Below, in pieces: positions 1-8,306 of a DNA stretch of 64,000 bases. Below the pieces are notes generated by a model that was not told the origin of the DNA, ran no database searches, and worked only from the letters and a program-made list of their open reading frames with translations. The stretch comes from Leptospira wolffii serovar Khorat str. Khorat-H2 (GTDB lineage Bacteria; Spirochaetota; Leptospiria; Leptospirales; Leptospiraceae): positions 244,907 through 308,906 of the forward strand of contig NZ_AKWX02000012.1 of NCBI RefSeq assembly GCF_000306115.2, read 5' to 3'. Numbering within the stretch: the stretch's first letter is position 1; each line of letters opens with the position of its first letter. The translations under genes and the position numbers were made by a program.

Positions 1-744
1 CTCGTATCCGTATTTGAGTAAAATATTTTGGACTTCTTTCGTGAATAGAAATCCGTAAAAATTTTGGATCGCATTCTTCTTAGGGCCTTGGACCGATTTC
101 AGCATCACGACTCCCTGCAATATGGGGGCGTAGGATTTGGGATCGATTTGAAACGAGATCTGTTTTTTTTGAAAGCTCTCCGAGTGAAGTGCCGATTTGG
201 AAGTGAAACCGAAATCGGAGGATTCGGAAAAGATAAACTGATTCACTTGTGTGATGCTTTCTCCGAAGACGATCTTAGGAAGGAGAGCCTCGTAGATCCC
301 GTAGTGTTTCAAGGCCTGGACAGCGGCTTCTCCGTAGGGGGCGCTCGCAGGATTTGCTACCGCGATATGCTTGATTTCCGGACTTAAGAGTAATTCCTTC
401 CAGTCCGAATTGTTTTTATTTTCCTTGGTCCCCAATAGAATCAGGATCCCGATCGCATAAGGTTTAGGAGAAGAGACCGCAAACTCGGTTTTAAAAAGAT
501 CCTGGGGGTATTTCATATCCGCGGAAAGAAATAAATCGAAGGGCGCTCCATTCTTGATCTGACTCGTAAGCTGTCCCGAAGCTCCATAAACCGGTACGAT
601 GGTATCCTTAAATGCTTTTTGGAATTCGATTTTGATCTCCTCCATCGGTCCTTTGAAGTTGGCCGCAACCGCAACCGTGATCTCTTCCGCGGAGAGAACG
701 GAATGGAAAAGGAAAACTGTGCAAAGGATGAGGTATCGAGGCAT
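1..744 (-). CDS. modA: Molybdate ABC transporter substrate-binding protein ModA (3' end outside window)
   Basis: Periplasmic binding protein that captures molybdate (or a similar oxyanion) for an ABC importer. The start is the ATG at 744. It is followed by a short signal peptide ending near LSAEEITVAVAANF, the usual ModA mature N-terminus. Other ModA features are VYGASGQLTSQIKNGAPFD, the FLSADMKYP strand and GAPFDLFLSA-type binding-site serines; further on come an IAVANPASAPYGEAA segment and a GESITQVNQF segment. The frame is open to base 1, giving 248 residues, about the usual family length, so only a few C-terminal residues are missing. The permease and ATPase genes would be expected to the left of the window. 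The substrate is inferred from family likeness; tungstate or sulfate cannot be excluded. Confidence 0.88.
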   Translation of the reverse strand, partial: MPRYLILCTVFLFHSVLSAEEITVAVAANFKGPMEEIKIEFQKAFKDTIVPVYGASGQLTSQIKNGAPFDLFLSADMKYPQDLFKTEFAVSSPKPYAIGILILLGTKENKNNSDWKELLLSPEIKHIAVANPASAPYGEAAVQALKHYGIYEALLPKIVFGESITQVNQFIFSESSDFGFTSKSALHSESFQKKQISFQIDPKSYAPILQGVVMLKSVQGPKKNAIQNFYGFLFTKEVQNILLKYGYE

Positions 745-884
745 GTTGCGACTCCGCAAGGATTGTTAAACGGCGTAGGAACTCCCACAAGGAAGGATAA
801 ATCCCTCTCTGCAGTTTGTCTTGGATAGAAAGCCAGCGTTTACGCAATCCCGCCAGTACAATCCTAGCGATTTAGGTAAAAACT

Positions 885-1205
885 TTAATCCCGTATATGG
901 GCTACGCCGTTCACATCCTCTCCCGGGACCAGAAAGAATTCGCTTTTGGAACCTTTTAGTCTGTTTTCTAGATAAGGTTTGTATTCTTCGGATTCGTAGA
1001 AGTCTCGGGCGGCTTCCTTGGAGGGCCATTCGATAATCAGAAAGAGTTGGGGAAGCGGTCTTTCTCCCTCCATTTTTTCCATATTGGTGGTTCTGGCTAG
1101 ATACCTACCTCCTTTTTCTTCGATCATCTTGGTTACGTTACGAATATAAGAGGGAACCCATCTAACACTATTTATATCGATTTCTGCAACTGAGTAGTAT
1201 TTCAT
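885..1205 (-). CDS. DUF1330 family protein
   Basis: A 106-residue cytosolic protein with the ferredoxin-like alpha/beta layout of the DUF1330 family. It shows an N-terminal beta strand (KYYSVAEIDI), a helix with the conserved Tyr in VPSYIRNV, the GGRYLARTTNMEKMEG strand-turn, the PQLFLIIEWPSKEAARDFYES segment typical of the family, and a C-terminal SEFFLVPGED. No catalytic activity is firmly known for the family. It stands alone, downstream of the modA promoter region and divergent from the patatin-like gene. The ATG start at 1205 is the only good one. Confidence 0.82.
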   Translation of the reverse strand: MKYYSVAEIDINSVRWVPSYIRNVTKMIEEKGGRYLARTTNMEKMEGERPLPQLFLIIEWPSKEAARDFYESEEYKPYLENRLKGSKSEFFLVPGEDVNGVAHIRD

Positions 1206-1283
1206 TCGACTTATCCTGGGAAGGGAATATTCTTCTCATTCCCAGGGTGGGGATATACGGAGAGGATCAATTCTTTTTTTGGA

Positions 1284-2417
1284 ATGATTGCTTTGGGCAA
1301 GAAACTATCGATAGAGAATAGAATGAGAAACTTGCAAAAAAGAAAAGCGACCGAATCGAAAACGATTCCGAATAGCGAACGCTTGATCGAAGGAACGGCA
1401 CTTTGTTTATCGGGTGGCGGCTTCAGGGCTATGCTTTTTCATCTAGGAGTGTTGATCCGTTTGAACGAAATCGGAATCCTTTCTAAACTAGCTCAGATCA
1501 GTTCGGTTTCGGGAGGATCGATCGTTGCGGCATATCTAGGATGGAAATGGGAAAAACTCAGATTCGGTTTCAAAGGCATCGCGTCGAATTTACGAGAAGA
1601 GATAGTGATTCCTCTCATAAAATTCTCCGAGGAAAGATGTTTGGACCTTAAATCCATGGCCAAAGGATTTTTGATCCCCGGTCTCGTGAATCGTAGCCTT
1701 AGGGATAGTTACGATAGGCTGCTCTTCGGCGGGGTCCGTTTGAGTTCTTTACCCGAAAAACCCAAATTCGTATTTCACGCCTCGAATTTGAATACCGGAT
1801 CCTTATGGAAATTCACTAAGGGAGAATTTTCGGATTGGAAGGGGATTAGCATTCACGGATTGGATTTGAAGCTTTCCGAAATCGTCGCGGCTTCTTCTTC
1901 TTTTCCCCCTTTCCTTTCTCCTTACGTTCTTTCCTTAAGGAAAGCGTCTAGAAATAAGACGACGGAAGGCATGGATAAGATCGTGTTGGTGGACGGGGGA
2001 GTTTACGATAACTTCGGGGTGGAATCCGCTTTAAAAAAATATAAAACGATCTATATCAGCGACGGGGGAGCGCCTTATGAAACTAAGGCGAGGCAGGGCA
2101 AAAACTGGTTTTCCCAGCTCCTAAGAGTGATCGATACTCTGGAATTGCAGATTCGAAATCTGAGGCTTCGGCAAATGCACGAATTATTCTCATCCGGAAG
2201 AAGAAAGGGAGGGTTCTTATCCATTGCGGGTAGTTCCAGAATTCTGGACAAGGTCCTCGATTACGACGGTTGGGACGGGAGCAATGTAGCTTCTCTTCCT
2301 ACAAGATTGGATAGAATTCGGGAATCCGATCGAAACCAGCTAATCAATTGGGGGTATAAGGTGGCCTTTTTTACGATCGGTAAAGCAAAAAGGAGCGAAT
2401 TCAAATATCCTCTTTAA
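1284..2417 (+). CDS. Patatin-like phospholipase
   Basis: Ser-Asp dyad lipid acyl hydrolase of the patatin family, 377 residues, with no signal peptide, so probably cytosolic or membrane-associated. The oxyanion-hole glycines are in CLSGGGFRAM (residues 41-50). The nucleophile elbow is SSVSGGS with Ser76 as the likely nucleophile; this is the S-x-S-G-G variant of G-x-S-x-G. The second catalytic residue is Asp237 in VLVDGGVYDNFG (D-G-G). The family normally cleaves phospholipid or acyl-glycerol esters; the substrate here is unknown. The start is uncertain: ATG at 1284 has a GGAG-like sequence about 20 bases upstream, and ATG at 1323 would shorten the protein by 13 residues without touching a motif. 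The gene is monocistronic. Confidence 0.88.
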   Translation: MIALGKKLSIENRMRNLQKRKATESKTIPNSERLIEGTALCLSGGGFRAMLFHLGVLIRLNEIGILSKLAQISSVSGGSIVAAYLGWKWEKLRFGFKGIASNLREEIVIPLIKFSEERCLDLKSMAKGFLIPGLVNRSLRDSYDRLLFGGVRLSSLPEKPKFVFHASNLNTGSLWKFTKGEFSDWKGISIHGLDLKLSEIVAASSSFPPFLSPYVLSLRKASRNKTTEGMDKIVLVDGGVYDNFGVESALKKYKTIYISDGGAPYETKARQGKNWFSQLLRVIDTLELQIRNLRLRQMHELFSSGRRKGGFLSIAGSSRILDKVLDYDGWDGSNVASLPTRLDRIRESDRNQLINWGYKVAFFTIGKAKRSEFKYPL

Positions 2418-2523
2418 GCTCCGATTCGGGCGGGGAGAAGTCGCCGTAAGAAATTTCCAAACTTTGGCTACGGTTCGCAAAAATGAATTTACCTTCTTAT
2501 CCGATAAAGCAAAATCGCGGGCT

Positions 2524-3225
2524 ATGAAAAAGCTCGTTTCAATCCCAATCCTTCTTTCCGTCGTTTTGTCATTCAGCCTTTGTAAGAAAGCGGAATCGAG
2601 TTCCGGAACAGGTAAAATCGTATTCACTGTAGGAAGTGTTCACATCCAAAGGGGAGAGGAAAAACTCACCGCATCCATATCCGACGAACTGAAAGAGGGG
2701 GATGTTTTGGTAACCGGGGAAAAATCCCTGGCCACCGTGGCTATAGGAGAAGAGGCTTCCATAATCGAAATTCAGTCGGGCTCCCGTTTCCGAGTAGACT
2801 CTCTAAAACAGGACAAGGTTTTCACGCAAGAAGAAGGGCGCTCCTGGATCCTAGTCCGAAAACTCGGAAAAGGAGAGGGGCTCTCTCTCGTTACTCCCAC
2901 TACGACCGCCGGAGTCAGGGGAACCAAATTTTATGCGAATATATACGACGGTATGAGCTTCATTTGCCACTGCGAGGGTAAGGTGGAATTGGAGAATAAG
3001 GAAGATCATTCCAGGATGAGTCCCGACGGAGATTATCTTACGGTTACGAAAGGAAGTAAGACGATCGTAATCACTCAAAAGGATTTACAAAAGATTAATA
3101 TTCCATATATTCACGATCATAGCGAGGTCGCGAATTCTAAGCTTGGGGGGGAGAATCGGATGAGCATGGCGGATTATTTCAAGATTGTGGACCTGGCGAA
3201 AAAGAAGTTAGCGGAGAAGCCTTAG
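2524..3225 (+). CDS. FecR-domain lipoprotein
   Basis: Predicted exported lipoprotein of 233 residues. The ATG at 2524 opens a classical signal peptide (KKLVSIPILLSVVLSFSLC) with the lipobox cysteine at the end; upstream in-frame starts would bury it. The middle holds a FecR-type domain: GSVHIQRGEEKLTASISDELKEGD, then VTGEKSLATVAIGEEASI and the VTPTTTAGVRGTKF motif, which is characteristic of FecR domains in envelope proteins. The C-terminus is charged and lysine-rich. FecR domains occur in anti-sigma regulators and in free-standing envelope proteins; with no sigma factor or membrane anchor here, a structural or binding role in the envelope is more likely. A probable terminator follows immediately. 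Confidence 0.82.
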   Translation: MKKLVSIPILLSVVLSFSLCKKAESSSGTGKIVFTVGSVHIQRGEEKLTASISDELKEGDVLVTGEKSLATVAIGEEASIIEIQSGSRFRVDSLKQDKVFTQEEGRSWILVRKLGKGEGLSLVTPTTTAGVRGTKFYANIYDGMSFICHCEGKVELENKEDHSRMSPDGDYLTVTKGSKTIVITQKDLQKINIPYIHDHSEVANSKLGGENRMSMADYFKIVDLAKKKLAEKP

Positions 3226-3250
3226 GCCACGGTCGACTCGGGGCCTTTTT
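3224..3250 (+). terminator. Probable rho-independent terminator of the FecR lipoprotein gene
   Basis: A five-base inverted repeat AGGCC/GGCCT with a G/C-rich loop begins at the stop codon and ends in a run of five T. The stem is short but the T run is in the right place. Confidence 0.5.
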
Positions 3251-3394
3251 AGGGGGAAGATCGGAGGCAATCTCATTTGTCCCTTTTTTTGGTCTGGATT
3301 CCCTTGGGTTCGGTTGTTTCCCACTTCAGCGCTTGACCTAAATATCCGAACAGTATATAAGAAAAGAATAGTATTCGATCGAAAACAGCTCTAC

Positions 3395-4201
3395 ATGAAC
3401 AAACTAATCGCATGGGTTCGGCAACTCAAAGATTCTAAAAAAGGGAAAGTTATCCTTTCCTTAATCGTTTTATTACCCTTACTGGTTTTCTCTTTATTGG
3501 TATTTAGAGGAGGGAGGGAGGAAGTTTCACCTAAGGTCGGACCGATCGTAGAATTGGTCTATTCGCTCGGAACCGTTAAATCCGATCGGGTCTACCATCT
3601 GAAATTAGGCGTAACTGCTTCTATCCGTAAGCTATATGTTCAGGAAGGACAGGAAGTAAAGCAAGGTGCGCAGCTTTTGGATACGGATAGCGGTACTCTT
3701 TTTAGGGCCCCTTTCACGGGAACCGTTACCTCTCTCCCTTTTAGAGAGGGAGAGGTGGTCATGCCCGGGAATGCCGTATTAACGATTCTTGATCTAAAGA
3801 AGACATACGTTCTTCTCTCCTTGGATCAGGATTCCATGCTTAGAATCAGACCCGGCCAGAAGGCGGAGTTGAGCTTCGAGACCATCAGAGGCAATAAATT
3901 GAGCGGAACGGTAAGTCGGGTGTATCCTTCCGACGGACAATTTTACGTTAATGTAGAAGTCGCTTCCATGCCGGAGGGAGTTCTTCCCGAAATGACCGCG
4001 GATGTCGCGGTGGAAGTCTCCAGAAAGGAAAAGGCTCTCTTGATTCCCGTCAAGGCCTTGGAAAAGGGAAGAGTTCGGATTCGGAGGGAAGGAAAATCCA
4101 AATGGGTGGAGGCTAAAATCGGAGCCGTGGATGGAGAATGGTGTGAAGTCCTGGATCAATCTATCCTGGAGACGGATCTGATTCTCATGGATAGGAAATA
4201 G
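3395..4201 (+). CDS. Efflux transporter periplasmic adaptor subunit (MacA/HlyD-like)
   Basis: Membrane-anchored periplasmic adaptor that would connect the following ABC transporter to an outer-membrane channel. From the ATG at 3395 (268 residues) there is a basic N-terminus, one transmembrane helix (about residues 20-42, VILSLIVLLPLLVFSLLVF), a biotinyl-lipoyl-like hairpin (KLYVQEGQEVKQGAQLLD, then FRAPFTGTVTSLPFREGEVV), and beta-barrel and membrane-proximal segments (RIRPGQKAELSFE; VLPEMTADVAVEV; LLIPVKAL). The short coiled-coil between lipoyl halves is nearly absent, so this is a minimal adaptor. An upstream in-frame start at 3314 exists but puts an uncharacteristic tail before the helix. 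First gene of a three-gene operon; 12 bases separate it from the permease. Confidence 0.82.
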   Translation: MNKLIAWVRQLKDSKKGKVILSLIVLLPLLVFSLLVFRGGREEVSPKVGPIVELVYSLGTVKSDRVYHLKLGVTASIRKLYVQEGQEVKQGAQLLDTDSGTLFRAPFTGTVTSLPFREGEVVMPGNAVLTILDLKKTYVLLSLDQDSMLRIRPGQKAELSFETIRGNKLSGTVSRVYPSDGQFYVNVEVASMPEGVLPEMTADVAVEVSRKEKALLIPVKALEKGRVRIRREGKSKWVEAKIGAVDGEWCEVLDQSILETDLILMDRK

Positions 4202-4213
4202 TAAGGAATTCTA

Positions 4214-5467
4214 ATGTTCTTTCTTGCAATCCGCCAACTCATCAGTAGACCACAGCAGACGTTTTTGACCTTTTTCGGAATCCTACTCGGAACGGCGGGA
4301 TATGTGGTATTCTCCGGTATGATGCTGGGTTTCCAGGAATACATAACGGACCAACTCGTAAACAACGACGCTCAGATTCGTATCTCTCCCAGGGACGAAA
4401 TACTTAAGGAAGAAAGTTTTCGCGGGGTGTTTTTCTCGGATTCCAATGTTCGTTGGATCAAGCCCCCGTCTGGTAAAACGGACTCCACCCAGTTGACGAA
4501 CGTTAAGGGTTGGTTCTCGAAATTGGATGGGGACGATAGAGTGGAAGCTTACGCACCCCAACTGAATCGCCAATTGATTTTCAAGTTCGGAAAGCAGACC
4601 CTTCCCGGGAAACTTTTCGGCATAGATCCGGTTCGACAAACCCAAGTTACCACGATCGGAAGTTATGTGGAAAAGGGGAATTTGCGGGACTTAGATCGGG
4701 GCGGGGATAGCATCTTTGTAGGCGCCGGCCTGCTGGAGCGCTTGGGCGCGGAAGAAGGGGACATCTTGCAGGTCGTATCTCCTAGCGGAAGTATCTCCAA
4801 TCTGAAAGTGACCGGAGTGATTCGCGTCGGAAATCGTCTCATCGACGAGAGTACAGTTTACGCTTCCCTTCGGACAGTGCAAAGGATTACGCAGTCGAAT
4901 GGAATGATATCCGAGATCGTAGTGAGACTCAAGGACGTTTCCAAAGCGTCGGAAGTCGCGACTGAATGGTCCTATCTTACCCGGGACAAGGTGCAGAGTT
5001 GGGACCAAGCGTATGAAAGTATTCTCGCCGTTTTTAAAACTCAAAATATAGTGAGGGATACGACCACATTCACCATAATCCTGGTAGTTGCATTTGGAAT
5101 TTATAATGTTCTAAATATGGTGGTGAATCATAAAAAAAAGGAAATCGCCATTCTGAGGTCCTTAGGTTTCGACGAACAGGATACGATACGGCTTTTCATT
5201 ATCCAAGGTTTGCTCTTGGGGTTTACGGGTGCATTGCTGGGACTTCTGGTAGGAGGTCTAGCTTGTTATGCTCTGGACGGATATCCGATAGGAGGTTCTA
5301 ATACGAAAGGTCCGATGATGTCGAGCGTTATGAGGATTTCCTGGGATTATACGATTTATTTATACGCTTTTTGTCTGTCCGTGATCACTAGCGGAATCGC
5401 GGCCTATATTCCCGCCAGGTCTGCTTCCAAACTCTCTCCGGTAGAGATTATTAGAGGCAGCAATTGA
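4214..5467 (+). CDS. ABC transporter permease of the MacB/LolC-FtsX family
   Basis: Four-helix inner-membrane permease, 417 residues. An N-terminal helix (about residues 15-35, LTFFGILLGTAGYVVFSGMML) precedes a large MacB-type periplasmic domain (about 40-270, including PGKLFGIDPVRQTQV and GDILQVVSPSGS). A C-terminal FtsX domain has three helices (TFTIILVVAFGIYNVLNMVV; the region around FIIQGLLLGFTGALLGLLVGG; YLYAFCLSVITSGIAAYIPA) and the family signature KKKEIAILRSLGF, ending in PARSASKLSPVEIIRG. Such permeases use ATP in the cytosol to move substrates from the periplasmic side (mechanotransmission). The stop codon overlaps the start of the ATPase gene by four bases, which shows that they work together. 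Substrate (lipoprotein, peptide or lipid) not determinable. Confidence 0.88.
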   Translation: MFFLAIRQLISRPQQTFLTFFGILLGTAGYVVFSGMMLGFQEYITDQLVNNDAQIRISPRDEILKEESFRGVFFSDSNVRWIKPPSGKTDSTQLTNVKGWFSKLDGDDRVEAYAPQLNRQLIFKFGKQTLPGKLFGIDPVRQTQVTTIGSYVEKGNLRDLDRGGDSIFVGAGLLERLGAEEGDILQVVSPSGSISNLKVTGVIRVGNRLIDESTVYASLRTVQRITQSNGMISEIVVRLKDVSKASEVATEWSYLTRDKVQSWDQAYESILAVFKTQNIVRDTTTFTIILVVAFGIYNVLNMVVNHKKKEIAILRSLGFDEQDTIRLFIIQGLLLGFTGALLGLLVGGLACYALDGYPIGGSNTKGPMMSSVMRISWDYTIYLYAFCLSVITSGIAAYIPARSASKLSPVEIIRGSN

Positions 5468-6216
5468 AAAAGGAGAAGAATGTGCTAAGGAGTTCCTCCG
5501 TATCCGATCGGAAGGCGATTGTAAATCGGGATATAATCTTGCGCTGCGAGTCTTTGACCAAATCCTTCGGAGAACCGCCTACCGTCGCCGTCAAAGGAGT
5601 GAATATCGAATTAAAGAGAGGAGAATTCGTTTCCTTAACGGGTAGATCGGGCTCGGGAAAATCCACCTTGCTTTATATGCTGAGCGGACTCGACGAGCCG
5701 AGTTCCGGTAAGGTGTATCTAGAAGGCCAAGATCTTTTTCAAATGGAGAGTAAAGAGGCCCATAGGTTTCGAAATCGAAACATAGGATTCGTTTTCCAGT
5801 TTCATTATCTATTGCCCGAGTTGACCGCTTTGGAAAACGTTTTAATGCCTGCACGTAAAATCGGAGAAGAAGTTTTGAAAAGGGACTTTGCCCGAGGACT
5901 ACTTAAGGATTTCGGATTGGAGCATTGTAGCGGCAAGTATCCTTCTCAGATGTCGGGAGGAGAACAACAGAGAGCGGCGATCGCGAGAGCCCTCGTGATG
6001 GAACCCGCATTGATCTTTGCTGACGAACCGACCGGTAATCTGGACACTACGAACGGGGACAAGGCCATGGAAATTTTCCGAAAAAGAAATAGGGAGAATG
6101 GGACCACGATTTTATATGTGACTCACGATCCGGACTACGCGGCGCTCGCTTTACGAAGGATTCATATGGTGGACGGGATCGTCGAATCGGATAAGAAGCA
6201 AAATGGAAGAAAATAA
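5464..6216 (+). CDS. ABC transporter ATP-binding protein (LolD/MacB-type)
   Basis: ATPase partner of the preceding permease, 250 residues. Walker A GRSGSGKST (residues 60-68), Q-loop in FVFQFHYLLPE, ABC signature MSGGEQQR, Walker B ALIFADEPTGNLD and the switch histidine in ILYVTHDPDYA are all intact. The FQFHYLLPELTALENVLMP stretch is typical of LolD/MacB-type ATPases. It starts with TTG inside the TTGA overlap with the permease stop codon, a sign of translational coupling; about 25 residues precede the core domain, more than usual, so a later start is possible. The gene ends seven bases before the convergent lysR-type gene. Together the three genes form a tripartite-exporter inner-membrane module without its own outer-membrane channel. 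Confidence 0.88.
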   Translation: MKKEKNVLRSSSVSDRKAIVNRDIILRCESLTKSFGEPPTVAVKGVNIELKRGEFVSLTGRSGSGKSTLLYMLSGLDEPSSGKVYLEGQDLFQMESKEAHRFRNRNIGFVFQFHYLLPELTALENVLMPARKIGEEVLKRDFARGLLKDFGLEHCSGKYPSQMSGGEQQRAAIARALVMEPALIFADEPTGNLDTTNGDKAMEIFRKRNRENGTTILYVTHDPDYAALALRRIHMVDGIVESDKKQNGRK

Positions 6217-6222
6217 AAACTT

Positions 6223-7146
6223 TTAAGATAGCCCCGGCAAAATCTCCATCAGACATTCCGATTCCTTGCTTCTCAAAATATCCTTTTCGGTCACAAAGCT
6301 TAAGAAACTTTTAAACTCCTGCCTTTCGTTTTCCTCCAGCCAAAACACGGAAACGGGAAGGAAGGAATTTCTGATAGGAACGAGTTCTGTACCCGGAAAA
6401 TGGGAAGGGTGGGATCCGGAAATTCTAAGGGAAAGTCCTTTGCCCGAGGCCACTAATTCGGGGCAGATCGCTTTTTCCTTTTTGACGTAGATATCGGGGC
6501 GTATCCCGCTTAATTCGAAGAGACGCAGGATCGCATTATAAAACCCTCCCGCCTCTTTTTTGGAATGAAGAATGATCGTATCGTTTTTCAGATCCTTAAT
6601 CTCTATGAATTTCCTTTTAGCCAAAGGATGGTGATCCGGAAGTAAAACGCACAGGGCCTCGTCCCGGATCGCACGGTTTTTGAGTTCGGAGTCTGATATC
6701 GTTCCGTCCAAGAATCCGACGTCATAACGACCAGATTTCAGACCTTTTAGAATCTTATCGCTCCTCTCTTCCTGTAATTCCAACTTAATCTTAGGAAAGC
6801 GATTTTGGAATTCCCGAATGATGACGGGGAGGCTGGCCATGAAGCAGGCTCTCGAAAAGGAAACGCTCAACTTTCCGGATCTCATCTTTCCGATGGCTCG
6901 AACTTCTCTTTCGGCTTTTTCCGCCTGAGCGATGATTTCCTTTCCGGATTTCAAGAGATAGATCCCGGCACTCGTGAGTTGTACCTGCCTAGTGGTTCGT
7001 TCGAATAGTTTTGTGGAAAGATCCTTTTCCAAAGAAGCGATCAACCTAGTGAGAGGAGGTTGAGCCATCCCTAATATTTCCGCACTTTTTCTGAAATTCA
7101 ATTCGTCGGCTACGACAACGAAGGCCTTCAATTTCTCCAGCTTCAT
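6223..7146 (-). CDS. LysR-family transcriptional regulator
   Basis: DNA-binding regulator, 307 residues. The N-terminal winged HTH (residues 1-60: MKLEKLKAFVVVADELNFRK, then SAEILGMAQPPLTRLIASLE, KLFERTTRQVQLTSAG) is canonical. A linker helix and a two-lobed effector-binding domain follow (KLSVSFSRACFMASLPVIIR; RYDVGFLDGT; LCVLLPDHHPLAKRK). The ATG at 7146 matches the family N-terminus exactly; a TTG five codons earlier is less likely. It is divergent from the flavoprotein gene at 7332, the usual arrangement when a LysR protein controls its neighbour. Two matching palindromes (7150-7174, 7204-7228) in the shared promoter are its probable binding sites; one sits three bases before its own start codon, which suggests autorepression. 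Effector unknown. Confidence 0.9.
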   Translation of the reverse strand: MKLEKLKAFVVVADELNFRKSAEILGMAQPPLTRLIASLEKDLSTKLFERTTRQVQLTSAGIYLLKSGKEIIAQAEKAEREVRAIGKMRSGKLSVSFSRACFMASLPVIIREFQNRFPKIKLELQEERSDKILKGLKSGRYDVGFLDGTISDSELKNRAIRDEALCVLLPDHHPLAKRKFIEIKDLKNDTIILHSKKEAGGFYNAILRLFELSGIRPDIYVKKEKAICPELVASGKGLSLRISGSHPSHFPGTELVPIRNSFLPVSVFWLEENERQEFKSFLSFVTEKDILRSKESECLMEILPGLS

Positions 7147-7149
7147 GAC

Positions 7150-7174
7150 TATTGATACCAAAAGAGTATGAATA
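7150..7174. promoter_or_regulatory. Probable LysR operator, site 1 (next to lysR start)
   Basis: Interrupted palindrome with arms TATTGATAC and GTATGAATA (8 of 9 positions complementary) around a 7-base spacer. It has the T-N11-A type layout of LysR boxes and repeats at 7204-7228. It lies just upstream of the lysR start codon, so occupancy would block lysR transcription. Confidence 0.7.
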
Positions 7175-7203
7175 AGTCAAGTAAGTTGCGATCAATAAAT
7201 AAT

Positions 7204-7228
7204 TATTGATACCTAATAAGTATTAATA
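7204..7228. promoter_or_regulatory. Probable LysR operator, site 2 (flavoprotein promoter side)
   Basis: Arms TATTGATAC and GTATTAATA around a 7-base spacer; nearly identical to site 1 and 54 bases from it, about five helix turns. A possible -10 element TATAGT at 7247-7252 has no good -35 box, and this palindrome sits where the -35 box would be, as in activator-dependent LysR promoters. A further near-palindrome (ATCAATA...TATTGAT, 7191-7210) links the two sites. Confidence 0.7.
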
Positions 7229-7331
7229 AATGAAAAAAGTGAAAAATATAGTTTTGATATTGTTGCGATCGGCGCTGGTCCGACCTTGGGTTTTGTAGAA
7301 TGAAAATTTCAAAAGGAGAAAGACATTCGTC

Positions 7332-8285
7332 GTGTTTACGACCGAATGCCTCACAAATAAAATGAAATTCGATTATGAAGCGTTAATAGTAGGGGGAGGG
7401 CCTGCGGGATTATCCGCCGCCATGACTTTGGGACGTATCAGTAGGACCGCGTTACTCTGCGACGATAATCGTCCCAGAAACCTAGCCTCTTCTCATATAA
7501 ATAATCTTCCGAGTAGGGACGGGATTCATCCTGCGGAATGGAGAAAACAGGTTCGAAAGGATTTGGAAAAATATAAGACGATCCAATCTTATCAAGGATC
7601 GGTTCTATCCTTGGAAAAAATCGGAAACGGATTTCGAGCTAAGATGGATTCAGGTTCCGAATATTTATTCAAGAAGGTGATCCTCGCTTACGGCATCCAA
7701 GATCGTTTGCCTCCCGTTCCAGGATTCCGAGAGTTATGGGGTAAATCCGTTTTCCATTGTCCTTTTTGCCACGGATATGAGGCCAAGGGCTTTAAGCTAG
7801 GATTGGTTTCCAATAACGAAATGACGTTTCATATGTTGCCTTTGGTCCAAAGTCTTTCTTCCGATTTGATCTTATTTACGAACGGAAAAGCGATCTTTTC
7901 GGAGGAGAATCGGCAACTCTTGGAGAACAACGGAATCCAATTGATAGAGGAGGAAATTTCTAATCTGGATTTCGAGGGAGAAGAATTGAAATCCGTCGAA
8001 CTCTCTAACGGTAAACGGATAGAAAGACAGGCACTATTCTGCCCGCCGAATTTTCCTTTGGAGCTCAAATCCAAGTTGGGAGAAAATCTAGGCTGCGAAA
8101 GAAACGAATTCGGAGTCTATAAGGTGGACGAAAAAGGACAGACTACCGTGGAAGGAGTCTTTGCTTGCGGGGACAATTCCAGCATGCGCCATTCTGTAGT
8201 ATTGGCAGTCGCTTCGGGAGCGATCGCAGGATCCGGAGTAGTATTCGATTTATTGAATGAATCTTTCAGGTCGGCGAAAAGATAA
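7332..8285 (+). CDS. Thioredoxin-reductase-like FAD-dependent oxidoreductase
   Basis: Two-domain flavoprotein, 317 residues from the GTG at 7332, which has an AAGGAG ribosome site 13 bases upstream; an ATG at 7362 would remove ten residues and lacks such a site. It shows the FAD-binding GGGPAGLSAA near the N-terminus, the redox pair CPFC in HCPFCHGYEAKG, and the C-terminal FAD motif GVFACGDNS. The HCxFCHGYE context is that of thioredoxin-reductase-like enzymes that act on small dithiols/disulfides (the GliT/HlmI/DepH group) or on ferredoxin-type partners, rather than of classical TrxB (CATC/CAVC). The NADPH-binding glycine motif (GxGxxA) is not obvious around residues 155-165 (LGLVSNNEM), so it may oxidise thiols with oxygen instead of using NADPH. 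It is divergent from, and probably controlled by, the LysR regulator. Confidence 0.82.
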   Translation: MFTTECLTNKMKFDYEALIVGGGPAGLSAAMTLGRISRTALLCDDNRPRNLASSHINNLPSRDGIHPAEWRKQVRKDLEKYKTIQSYQGSVLSLEKIGNGFRAKMDSGSEYLFKKVILAYGIQDRLPPVPGFRELWGKSVFHCPFCHGYEAKGFKLGLVSNNEMTFHMLPLVQSLSSDLILFTNGKAIFSEENRQLLENNGIQLIEEEISNLDFEGEELKSVELSNGKRIERQALFCPPNFPLELKSKLGENLGCERNEFGVYKVDEKGQTTVEGVFACGDNSSMRHSVVLAVASGAIAGSGVVFDLLNESFRSAKR

Positions 8286-8306
8286 TCAAGGATCGAGGAA
8301 TCCGGT

